From Limisphaerales bacterium (lineage in GTDB: Bacteria; Verrucomicrobiota; Verrucomicrobiae; Limisphaerales; UBA11358): a DNA stretch of 11,639 bases. A model generated the notes under the pieces. It was not told the DNA's origin and made no database searches. It saw nothing but the letters and a program-made list of their open reading frames with translations. The translations under genes and the position numbers were made by a program. Of the stretch, positions 1-5,244 are shown piece by piece (positions within the stretch are counted from its first letter, which is position 1; every line of letters starts with the position of its first letter). The stretch is from assembly GCA_003152145.1 (NCBI GenBank), contig PLZL01000457.1, forward strand, positions 1 to 11,639. Direction: 5' to 3'.

Positions 1-416
1 ACAATCAGCACGCTGCAATGCGCGTGGTCGCTGATGCGGTCGGCGGTGTCGCCCAGCAGCCGGCCCCAAAGTTCCGAATGGTCACTGTGGCCGATGACGA
101 TGAGATCGTAACCGCCTTCATCGGCGAAGCGCAAAATGATTTTGGCCGGGTGGCCGTGGCGCGATTCGCAGCGGATGGGAATGCCGTGTTGTGCGGCGGC
201 GTCTTCGATTTCCTTCCGGCGTTCCTTGAAGTAATCGTCCGCCGCTTCCTGCGCCTCTTCCGGTTCGCCGGGCAGGTCGGTGTAGCGCGGGAGCGGTTCG
301 CGCACCCACAGCGCGGTGATTTCGGTCCGGGACTCGCGGGCAATGGCGGCGGCCTGCCGCAGTGCAGCCTTGCCGCCCTTCGAACCGTCATAACCGATCA
401 GGATTTTTTTGAACAT
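1..416 (-). CDS. Universal stress protein (UspA family), partial at left edge
   Basis: A UspA-domain protein, cytoplasmic in known members, which act in stress survival and often sit beside transporters. The visible 138 codons cover nearly a whole domain of about 140 residues. The start MFKKILIGYDGSKGG carries the usual first strand and the Asp (D10) that contacts the nucleotide in ATP-binding members. The end, DLIVIGHSDHSELWGRLLGDTADRI (residues 104-128), lies where the ATP loop G-x2-G-x9-G-(S/T) belongs. G109 and G122 are present, but the second Gly is Asp112 and the final Ser/Thr is Asp123, so nucleotide binding may be altered or lost. The ATG at 416 lies 6 bp after the antiporter stop, with a GTGAG Shine-Dalgarno-like stretch overlapping that stop, which implies co-transcription and coupled translation. 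The gene has no stop inside the window, so a second domain or longer tail cannot be excluded. Family assignment is firm; the exact role is unknown. Confidence 0.9.
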   Translation of the reverse strand, partial: MFKKILIGYDGSKGGKAALRQAAAIARESRTEITALWVREPLPRYTDLPGEPEEAQEAADDYFKERRKEIEDAAAQHGIPIRCESRHGHPAKIILRFADEGGYDLIVIGHSDHSELWGRLLGDTADRISDHAHCSVLI

Positions 417-422
417 AACGTC

Positions 423-1643
423 TCACTTTCGCGTTGGCGCCGGCGGGCGCGGTTTCTCGCTGTTGATCCGTTCGCTGTAAATCTTGCCCCATTCCACCAT
501 TGTTTCAATCGTCGGCTGGAAAAACTTTTGCGCGATGAGTGTCGGCACGAACGCGCTCAAAATCACGACGGTGACGAGAATCGTGTATTGCGACTGGTCA
601 ATGATTTTGTTCTGCAAACCGAACAGCGCGGAAATCGTGCCGAACGTCAGGCCGGTGGACATGAGCAGTGTCGTGTAGTGGGCCTCGCGGTTGCCCATGT
701 AAAAAACCTTGGTGAGCGGCCAGACGCCGATGTATTTCGTCGCAATTTTCAATGCCAGCAGCACCGCGATGATTCCGATTGCCGACCACATCGCCGGCAG
801 TGAAACAAAAAGTCCGGCCTTGATGAAATAAAATGGCGTGAAAATGGTGAACGCGATGCTGCGCATCCGGTGAACGAGCGTTTTGTCGCGCAAAAAGACG
901 CCGGCGAGGGCAAGGCCAAGCAAATAGGCCGGCAACACCGCCTCGCTTTTGGCTTTGAACGCGAGTCCGCCGAGAAAAAATAGCACGAGAAAAATGAATT
1001 TCACCTCCGGTTCGCTCACTCGCGTCGCGCCGAGCTTGGTGATGATGAACTGGGTCCACCGGGGCATGAGCCACAGCATGGCCGCCGTCACGACGACAAA
1101 CACGAGCAGCCAGCGGTCGAAATCGGCAAACAGCGTGCCGAGTGCCAAAACCGTCCCGAAATCCGTGATGAAGCACGCGGCCAGAATCGTTTTGCCCATC
1201 GGCGTTTCGCCAAAACCACCTTCAATCATCACGGCGTAGACGACCGCGACGGAAGTGGTCGAGAGCGCGATGCCAGCGATTTGCGCCTGATGCAGCGGCC
1301 AGCCCAAAACAAATTGTGCGAAGAGCCAGACGCAAATAAACGGCAGCGCAAAAGACAAAATGCCAATGGTCATGCTTGCGCGAAGATTGGCGCGCAGCGA
1401 AACCGGATCAATTTCCGCACCGGCAAGAAAAGTCAAAACGCCGCTGCCGAGCAGCGCCAGAAAATTCGTCCAGTCCGTGGTTTGTAATATTTGCTGGCCG
1501 CCGGCGAAGTGGATGTTACCCGCCGCGACGCCGACCACGATTTCGATGAGTGCGACGGAAATGCCGACACGGATGGAAATCAAGCTGGCGAGAAACGCCA
1601 GCCCCATCCAGATGGCTGCGACGAACCAGATATTTTCGTCCAT
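423..1643 (-). CDS. Cation/proton antiporter, CPA2 (KefB/NapA-like) family
   Basis: A 406-residue inner-membrane antiporter with about 12 hydrophobic segments and no cytoplasmic TrkA-N domain, so it is only the transport core. Diagnostic CPA2 features are FLAGAEID (residues 72-79), the unwound-helix region LSTTSVAVVY (127-136), and TD (T160-D161) where electrogenic members have DD and many electroneutral ones ND. K275 in TPFYFIKAG is a charged residue within a late helix. Known members exchange Na+ or K+ for H+; the ion cannot be told from sequence. The C-terminus is short and basic (EKPRPPAPTRK). The ATG at 1643 has a good Shine-Dalgarno (AGGAG, 4 nt away), but this is enclosed in a leader hairpin at 1647-1674. 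It is followed closely by a universal stress protein gene, and antiporter plus Usp is a recurrent stress and ion-homeostasis pairing. Confidence 0.9.
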   Translation of the reverse strand: MDENIWFVAAIWMGLAFLASLISIRVGISVALIEIVVGVAAGNIHFAGGQQILQTTDWTNFLALLGSGVLTFLAGAEIDPVSLRANLRASMTIGILSFALPFICVWLFAQFVLGWPLHQAQIAGIALSTTSVAVVYAVMIEGGFGETPMGKTILAACFITDFGTVLALGTLFADFDRWLLVFVVVTAAMLWLMPRWTQFIITKLGATRVSEPEVKFIFLVLFFLGGLAFKAKSEAVLPAYLLGLALAGVFLRDKTLVHRMRSIAFTIFTPFYFIKAGLFVSLPAMWSAIGIIAVLLALKIATKYIGVWPLTKVFYMGNREAHYTTLLMSTGLTFGTISALFGLQNKIIDQSQYTILVTVVILSAFVPTLIAQKFFQPTIETMVEWGKIYSERINSEKPRPPAPTRK

Positions 1644-1646
1644 AAA

Positions 1647-1674
1647 ACTCCTGCGAACGTTTATTCGTAGGAGT
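1647..1674 (-). promoter_or_regulatory. Leader hairpin that sequesters the antiporter Shine-Dalgarno
   Basis: In the minus-strand mRNA, ACTCCTACGAA and TTCGCAGGAGT can pair at 10 of 11 positions (one A/C mismatch) around a 6-nt loop TAAACG. The 3' arm contains the whole AGGAG that serves the ATG at 1643, so the folded form would block ribosome access. The arms are seen directly. A regulatory role (temperature, ion or protein controlled) is inference. Confidence 0.6.
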
Positions 1675-1707
1675 CATCAGCGCTGAATTCGTCAGGCGGT
1701 TTTCCCA

Positions 1708-1732
1708 TGCGGGCCGGCAAACTCCATTGCCG
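1708..1732. repeat. 25-bp dispersed palindromic repeat, copy 1
   Basis: Matches 2529-2553 at 24 of 25 positions. The core CGGCAAACTCCATTGCCG (1715-1732) is a perfect 6-bp inverted repeat around the loop ACTCCA. It lies in the divergent intergenic region between the antiporter and the secreted-protein gene. Two copies 0.8 kb apart in non-coding DNA suggest a REP-like element or a shared protein-binding site. Confidence 0.75.
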
Positions 1733-1737
1733 TGAAA

Positions 1738-1766
1738 AAGATATTGTGAATAACCCGGCTTGGCAA
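1738..1766 (-). promoter_or_regulatory. Possible sigma70-type promoter for the antiporter gene
   Basis: On the minus strand there is TTGCCA (1766-1761), a 17-bp spacer, then TATCTT (1743-1738). Each hexamer keeps four or five of six consensus bases. It would start a transcript near 1731, inside the CGGCAA/TTGCCG hairpin repeat, with a leader of about 90 nt ending in the Shine-Dalgarno hairpin. No expression evidence, so this is a candidate only. Confidence 0.35.
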
Positions 1767-1775
1767 TGTGAAAAA

Positions 1776-1788
1776 CCTTTTGAAAAGG
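1776..1788. repeat. Perfect 13-bp palindrome
   Basis: CCTTTT-G-AAAAGG, just upstream (relative to minus-strand transcription) of the proposed antiporter promoter and about 40 bp upstream of the secreted-protein start at 1828. Possibly an operator for either divergent gene; the palindrome is short enough to be chance. Confidence 0.3.
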
Positions 1789-1798
1789 GCGGTTGCGT

Positions 1799-1813
1799 GA
1801 TTCGGCCCGAATC
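1799..1813. promoter_or_regulatory. 15-bp palindrome upstream of the secreted-protein gene
   Basis: GATTCG-GCC-CGAATC forms perfect 6-bp arms ending 14 nt before the ATG at 1828. The position fits an operator, or an mRNA hairpin near the start codon. No regulator is encoded nearby, so this is only a candidate. Confidence 0.35.
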
Positions 1814-1827
1814 GTCAAAATCATCTC

Positions 1828-2409
1828 ATGTGCACGAACAATTTACGTCTGTTGATTTTGGCGATTGTATTTCCACTCTCTCCGGCTATTGCGGCGACGA
1901 ACCTGGTCATTTACACCGACAGATTGGAAAATGGTTTTGAAGATCACAGTTGGGTGACACGCAATTTGACCAACCAGTCGCCGGTGCATTCGGGCGTATA
2001 TTCAATCGCCGTCAGTTCGGCGACAAATTGGCAGGCGCTTTGTTTTTATCACACCAATTTTAATTCCGCGCCTTATGAAAGCGTCAGCTTTTGGGCGCAT
2101 GGAGGGAAGGGCGGACAGCAAATTCAAGTGCAGGGGTTGCTCGACGGCAAGACCCCGTCGGACGACACGTATTCCCGCGCCGACCTGACGAACAATTGGC
2201 AGGAGATTACGGTGACGCTCGAAGAACTGGATGTGGTCGGCAAAACCAATTTCAACGGCATTTGGATTCAAGAGACGCCCGACAGCCCCGACAGCCCGTT
2301 TTACATAGACGACGTTCAACTGAATCTCAAAGCCCCGCCGCCAGCGGTCGCTCCTCCGGCAAAACCGGCTTCGGCCAAATCGGACGCATTGCGCACGGCA
2401 CCGAACTAG
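1828..2409 (+). CDS. Secreted jelly-roll (carbohydrate-binding-like) protein, probably truncated
   Basis: A 193-residue exported protein. Residues 1-23 form a signal peptide (hydrophobic LLILAIVF, then AIAA before TNLVIY). Residues 24-168 read as one beta-sandwich of the galactose-binding/CBM type: IYTDRLENGFEDHSW, SPVHSGVYSIAV, YESVSFWAHGG, IQVQGLLDG, NWQEITVTL, FNGIWIQE and the closing FYIDDVQL, a pattern I associate with modules found next to glycoside hydrolases. A Pro/Ala linker follows (168-183), with no catalytic domain. The TAG at 2407-2409 is followed in the same frame by NERLML, TGA, then a transmembrane helix (2431-2490), so the gene probably once encoded a membrane-anchored form. 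No Shine-Dalgarno precedes the ATG, which is chosen because it gives the signal peptide. The fold is likely; the ligand is unknown. Confidence 0.75.
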   Translation: MCTNNLRLLILAIVFPLSPAIAATNLVIYTDRLENGFEDHSWVTRNLTNQSPVHSGVYSIAVSSATNWQALCFYHTNFNSAPYESVSFWAHGGKGGQQIQVQGLLDGKTPSDDTYSRADLTNNWQEITVTLEELDVVGKTNFNGIWIQETPDSPDSPFYIDDVQLNLKAPPPAVAPPAKPASAKSDALRTAPN

Positions 2410-2430
2410 AATGAGCGCCTGATGCTGTGA

Positions 2431-2499
2431 ATTACCGGCGCGCTCGGCGTCATCATTGCCTTGTTGAGCTGCCTGGTGATGCTGTTTTGGCGGCGAGGA
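2431..2499 (+). pseudogene. Orphan transmembrane-anchor remnant in frame with the secreted protein
   Basis: Reading on in the frame of the 1828-2409 gene, past its TAG and a second stop (TGA, 2428-2430), the sequence encodes ITGALGVIIALLSCLVMLFW followed by RRG: a clean 20-residue hydrophobic helix with a positive inside flank. Signal peptide, jelly roll, Pro linker, helix and RR together make a sensible anchored protein, so this looks like the lost C-terminus. The frame stays open to 2835 but turns into non-protein-like sequence at the repeat at 2529. No start codon with a ribosome site serves the helix itself. Confidence 0.5.
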
Positions 2500-2528
2500 A
2501 TGAATGATTCGCGCACGGTTCACGCTTT

Positions 2529-2569
2529 TGCGGGTCGGCAAACTCCATTGCCGCTGGAAACTCTATTGC
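2529..2569. repeat. 25-bp dispersed palindromic repeat, copy 2, plus a partial tandem copy
   Basis: Positions 2529-2553 match 1708-1732 with one mismatch. The motif AAACTCCATTGC (2540-2551) then recurs 18 bp later as AAACTCTATTGC (2558-2569), without its palindromic partner arm. It lies between the transmembrane remnant and the end of the minus-strand gene at 2606, so it may also mark the breakpoint that cut the secreted protein short. Confidence 0.7.
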
Positions 2570-2605
2570 GCCCGCGCATGTTTAGGCAACCGAAAATCCA
2601 CGCGT

Positions 2606-3151
2606 TCAGGATTTCTTGCGCACCTCCACCTTCATCCGGCTTAATTTTTTGTAGAGCTTGCCACGCCGGCGCAGCGGCCACCAGTCGTAGAGGTAAATCT
2701 GCATCGGCCGCCACATGGCCACCCAGCCGGCGATGGTCAGGCTTTCGCGCGCGATGCCGCGGAACGTGCCGGACTCGTCGCCGCCGATGGCGTGGCTCGC
2801 CGTCAGGCAGGCTGCGAGGAAAACGATTCCGATGAGCAGGCTTTGCCGGCCATCCTTGAGCAGCCGCCTGAACTCCATCCGGTTCATCCGCGCGCGATAC
2901 GCGAAGTAATGATGCACGCCCTGCTCGATGACCGACTGCGGATTTTGATCGGCGGGAAATTCATTCAGATGGACGACGAGCAGGACCGGCTCGTCCAGCG
3001 GAAATTCCCGCACCCAGCTCAAGATGAACTCCTCCGCGTCGCCGTCCAGGTCCTTTTCCGGGAAGGGCGCGGGGTCCATCGTGTTGAAGAGCTGTCCGAT
3101 TTCCCGCAGGTTCAACTCGATCCGATGCGGCGCGCGCTCAGGCTTTGGCAT
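2606..3151 (-). CDS. Conserved two-helix membrane protein of unknown function
   Basis: A 181-residue protein. The soluble N-terminal part (1-100) begins RIELNLREIGQLFNTMDPAPFPEKDLDGDAEEFILSWVREF, then a strand-like LLVVHLNEF and an Arg-rich helix RARMNRMEFRRLLKDGR. Two hydrophobic segments follow: LLIGIVFLAACLTASHAI (105-122) and ESLTIAGWVAMWRPMQIYLYDWW (136-158), the second ending in WWPLRRR and a basic tail. The combination MDPxPF...DLDxDAEEFI with GWVAMWRPxxIYLYDWWP recalls a family of small uncharacterised bacterial membrane proteins; I do not know a function or DUF number with certainty. The start at ATG 3151 keeps the conserved RIEL segment near the N-terminus, with only a weak TAGG upstream. 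It is the last gene of the minus-strand run, separated from its neighbour by the repeat-rich spacer, so it probably has its own promoter. Confidence 0.75.
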   Translation of the reverse strand: MPKPERAPHRIELNLREIGQLFNTMDPAPFPEKDLDGDAEEFILSWVREFPLDEPVLLVVHLNEFPADQNPQSVIEQGVHHYFAYRARMNRMEFRRLLKDGRQSLLIGIVFLAACLTASHAIGGDESGTFRGIARESLTIAGWVAMWRPMQIYLYDWWPLRRRGKLYKKLSRMKVEVRKKS

Positions 3152-3186
3152 GGCCTAACAAACCACGGAACCGGACGAAACACCAG

Positions 3187-3305
3187 CAAAGTCCGGCAGC
3201 AGGTCAATTTGAGTTTCCGGTGGGGCGAGAGTCCTCTCGAGCCCTGATTAAATTGGCTCGACCGAGTCTCGCCCCGCCAAATAATTCGATACCAAAGTCC
3301 GGCAG
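3187..3305. repeat. Hairpin element flanked by 13-bp direct repeats
   Basis: CAAAGTCCGGCAG occurs at 3187-3199 and 3293-3305. Between the copies, GGGGCGAGA (3222-3230) pairs with TCTCGCCCC (3267-3275), and inside that TCGAGCC (3237-3243) pairs with GGCTCGA (3255-3261) around an 11-nt loop. The hairpin centre lies within 3 bp of the midpoint of the repeats. This could be a small palindromic mobile element with a target duplication. A partial tandem duplication is the alternative, because GAGTTT and GGTGG also recur after each 13-mer. Confidence 0.55.
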
Positions 3306-3328
3306 TGGTAGCTGGAGTTTGGTGGCAG

Positions 3329-3347
3329 CGACGGTCAATGACCGTCG
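3329..3347. repeat. Perfect 19-bp palindrome
   Basis: CGACGGTCA-A-TGACCGTCG has 9-bp arms and a single central base. The length and perfection suggest a binding site for a dimeric DNA-binding protein or part of a dispersed repeat. It lies about 100 bp past the 3' end of the H1-like gene and about 180 bp upstream of the start at 3151. Confidence 0.5.
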
Positions 3348-3446
3348 TAGAAGCGCTCATGGAGCACCGCTACAGCGCGAATTGCGAAATGAAGCCGCCG
3401 TTAAATTCCGGCGGTTCAATTTCAATCCGGCCCGCTTGGTGCGGGA

Positions 3447-3770
3447 TTACTTGTTCTTCGCGGCGCGGACTTTCGCCCAGCGCGCCCGTGCGGCGGCGGC
3501 GATTTTCGCACGGCCGGCCGCGCTCATGGTGCGCTTTTTCTTGGCCGGTTTGGCCGCGGCGCGGACTTTCGCCCAACGTGCCTTGGCGGCGACGGAGATT
3601 TTCCGGCGCGCGGCCGCGCTCATCGTCCATTTCTTCCGGCCCGGTTTTGCGGCGGGCGCCGCTGAACCGCCGGCGATGGTTTGTAGTTTGGCCGAGAGCC
3701 GCTCGATTTGTTGCTTCAAGGCAACAATGCGTTTCAGCTTGGCAGTGGATAGATCTAATAGTCCTGTCAT
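3447..3770 (-). CDS. Small histone-H1-like basic protein with two 32-residue repeats
   Basis: A 107-residue protein, extremely rich in Ala, Lys and Arg. From the ATG at 3770 it opens with MTGLLDLSTAKLKRIVALKQQIERLSAKLQTI, a short helix whose Ile/Leu spacing fits about three heptads of coiled coil and hence dimerisation. Then come two copies of a basic unit: WTMSAAARRKISVAAKARWAKVRAA and RTMSAAGRAKIAAAARARWAKVRAA, exactly 32 residues apart and mirrored by a 96-bp direct repeat in the DNA. Similar Ala/Lys/Arg-rich repeats are typical of bacterial H1-like nucleoid proteins, so binding to DNA or RNA is a reasonable inference. A TTG three codons upstream (3779) would give 110 residues, but ATG is preferred; neither has a clear Shine-Dalgarno. 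It starts 54 bp after the polytopic membrane protein gene and may be co-transcribed with it. Confidence 0.75.
   Translation of the reverse strand: MTGLLDLSTAKLKRIVALKQQIERLSAKLQTIAGGSAAPAAKPGRKKWTMSAAARRKISVAAKARWAKVRAAAKPAKKKRTMSAAGRAKIAAAARARWAKVRAAKNK
3463..3640. repeat. 96-bp-period direct repeat inside the H1-like gene
   Basis: GCGCGGACTTTCGCCCA starts at 3463 and again at 3559, and similarity continues through CGCGCTCAT in each copy. This is an in-gene tandem duplication encoding the two 32-residue basic units. The copies have diverged at many positions, so the duplication is not recent. Confidence 0.7.
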
Positions 3771-3824
3771 AGGGTTCAAGACTATGCCAGACTACTCCAT
3801 TAGTCCAGCCTTAAAATGCACCAA

Positions 3825-4841
3825 TTATAACGCCCCCGGCGGTGGTTGTAATCCTGCCAGCGGCGGGGCAGGGGGCGCGGGCGGAAACACATCGTAGCCC
3901 GGTCCGAATTGTCGCAGGAAGTAAAGCGGATACGACCGCTTGAACACCAGCACCGGCAGCAACAATACCGTGCCGAGGTAGGGAATCATCATCAGACAGC
4001 CCGCAATGCAGCAGGTGATGAGCACCGCGCCGAGGACAATGATGCCAATCGCCATGCCCAGCACGATTTGAAACAGGATGTAGAGTGTGAACAAGCCGGC
4101 ATTGTCCGCCAGCAACCCCCAGAATTCCCTCCACGCCGCGAGGCATTTCCCGCCGCGCAGGAACAGGATGGGCACGACAAAATCCTCCGTGAACTTGTGG
4201 ATGAGCGCGAACACAATCGCCAGCAGTAGAAACACCAGCCCAAGACCCGCCGCCATCATGATGCCGGCTGCGTCCGGTTCACCGCGCAAAACCATCCGCA
4301 CAATCAACACGGCGATGACGGCCAGCATCGGGAGCATCAGGACCATCCCGATCAACCCCAGCACGAGGCGGAACCAGAACAGGCTGTTCGCCTCGCGCTC
4401 AAATTTATTCCACGGCCCGGCCACCTCCGCCTTGTCCAGCGCCACGCAATGCAGGAACATGAACTTGCCCCGGCTGCTCAACCACAGAATCAAAAGCCAC
4501 AGCGCCAGCATCAGAATCACCGCCGCCGCCGCCGCCGGGACGATCCAGTCCAGATTGTTCATCACATAATCCCGCGCCTGATGATAGCCGTGCCGGAGAC
4601 TGTCCCCCGCCGAACCGCTGTTGTTGGTGTTGAAATTATTTTTGAAGGCGTTGTTGAATCCCCCGCTACCACCGCCACCACCCTCGCCGAGAAACGCCAG
4701 CCACGCACAAAAGCCGATGGTGAACCATTTGCCGAGGTCGAACGGCTTGAAGAGCATCGTCTTCACCCGCTCCAGCGCCGGGCTGACCGGCTCGGTGACG
4801 CTGATCTCCCGGTGCGAATTGGTGACGGGTCCGATGGCCAT
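3825..4841 (-). CDS. Polytopic membrane protein of unknown function
   Basis: A 338-residue integral membrane protein. The short cytoplasmic-looking start ends in SPALERVKTMLFKPFDLGKWFTIGFCAWLAFLGEG, an amphipathic stretch leading into the first hydrophobic segment (about 39-52). A Gly/Asn-rich loop follows (53-90, GGGGGSGGFNNAFKNNFNTNN). Further hydrophobic segments lie near 98-122, 158-182, 195-215, 248-280 and 283-300, and the tail is Pro-rich (PPAPPAPPLAG). The 'LFKPFDLGKWF...WLAFL' opening recalls an uncharacterised family of verrucomicrobial and other membrane proteins; no enzyme motif is visible and I cannot name a function. ATG 4841 is the first start after an in-frame TAG; a possible AGGATGAG lies 11 nt upstream, rather far. 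It is 124 bp from the end of the small membrane protein gene and 54 bp from the H1-like gene. Confidence 0.75.
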   Translation of the reverse strand: MAIGPVTNSHREISVTEPVSPALERVKTMLFKPFDLGKWFTIGFCAWLAFLGEGGGGGSGGFNNAFKNNFNTNNSGSAGDSLRHGYHQARDYVMNNLDWIVPAAAAAVILMLALWLLILWLSSRGKFMFLHCVALDKAEVAGPWNKFEREANSLFWFRLVLGLIGMVLMLPMLAVIAVLIVRMVLRGEPDAAGIMMAAGLGLVFLLLAIVFALIHKFTEDFVVPILFLRGGKCLAAWREFWGLLADNAGLFTLYILFQIVLGMAIGIIVLGAVLITCCIAGCLMMIPYLGTVLLLPVLVFKRSYPLYFLRQFGPGYDVFPPAPPAPPLAGLQPPPGAL

Positions 4842-4948
4842 AAACTAGATGGCTCATCCTGCGAAATTGCCGCGCGCAGCACAACTGGAAATCCAATGGG
4901 ACAATCCGGATGACGGGGATTGAACAACGAAGAAACGAAGCATTGAAC

Positions 4949-4966
4949 CGCGGATTTCGCGGATTT
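4949..4966. repeat. Two tandem copies of a 9-bp unit
   Basis: CGCGGATTT is repeated twice head to tail, touching the stop codon of the 92-residue gene. A similar class of short tandem unit lies at the other end of the restriction-modification gene (8891-8920). Seen directly; meaning unknown. Confidence 0.5.
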
Positions 4967-5244
4967 TATGATTTGGGCGCGTAACGGGAATCGACATCAG
5001 CACGGGGAGACGTGGGCTTGGCGGGACGTGCTTTTTGGTCCTCGGCCATTTCGTAGGCGATGCGAAATTTTCGCAGTTCGTCCGCAATGTCCCGGAGCCG
5101 GGCGTAAAACATATAAATCACCCATGCGCCGATGAGCATGAAAACAATTTCAAACAGGATCATCGCCACGGTCCAATGCTGCTGTGTCTGCATGGCTTGG
5201 TTCAGGATTACCTGCTGTTGCGCCAGTATGTCGTTTGGGTTCAT
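4966..5244 (-). CDS. Small one-helix membrane protein coupled to the type IIG enzyme
   Basis: A 92-residue protein with no family I recognise. The Gln-rich N-terminus ([21 protein letters not shown], 4-24) is helical and polar. One transmembrane segment spans about 25-47 ([23 protein letters not shown]) and carries an acidic residue (E32) within it. A charged helix follows ([24 protein letters not shown], 48-71) with possible coiled-coil character, then a disordered Pro/Ser/Arg tail. Its ATG overlaps the TGA of the restriction-modification gene (ATGA, 5244-5241) and has its own strong Shine-Dalgarno, GGAAGGAG, about 8 nt upstream. The two are therefore translationally coupled, and the extra ribosome site could raise its output above that of the large enzyme. 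A role with the enzyme, such as membrane tethering or an effector, is only inferred from this coupling. Confidence 0.8.
   Translation of the reverse strand: MNPNDILAQQQVILNQAMQTQQHWTVAMILFEIVFMLIGAWVIYMFYARLRDIADELRKFRIAYEMAEDQKARPAKPTSPRADVDSRYAPKS

Larger units (their letters stand above)
3152..3446. other. Repeat-rich intergenic spacer
   Basis: This 295-bp stretch has no convincing gene. It holds a 13-bp direct repeat (3187-3199 and 3293-3305), a large imperfect hairpin between those copies (3222-3275), a perfect 19-bp palindrome (3329-3347), and small hairpins CCGCCG/CGGCGG (3395-3414) and CCCGC/GCGGG (3431-3445) just after the end of the H1-like gene. The last two could serve as weak terminators for the minus-strand gene ending at 3447, although neither has a T-run. 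Confidence 0.6.

Noticed and set aside
18..803. Long plus-strand open frame
   Set aside because: It runs antisense to the universal stress protein and antiporter genes, both of which show clear family motifs; its own product is Arg/His-rich and unlike a protein.
598..1176. Arg/His-rich minus-strand frame overlapping the antiporter
   Set aside because: It is a frame-shifted shadow of the antiporter, without a start signal or recognisable motif.
2461..2835. Independent small membrane protein starting at TTG 2461
   Set aside because: Only the first few residues are a helix; the rest is repeat sequence and antisense of the gene at 2606-3151. A remnant anchor of the upstream gene fits better.
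3463..3640. NUMOD3-like homing-endonuclease DNA-binding repeats
   Set aside because: The Ser-Ala and Lys-Ile pattern is superficially similar, but there is no nuclease domain, and the Ala/Lys/Arg richness with a coiled coil fits an H1-like protein.
3145..3897. Plus-strand open frame across the spacer and the H1-like gene
   Set aside because: Its internal repeats merely mirror the 96-bp repeat of the minus-strand H1-like gene, and it starts in the repeat-rich spacer without a ribosome site.
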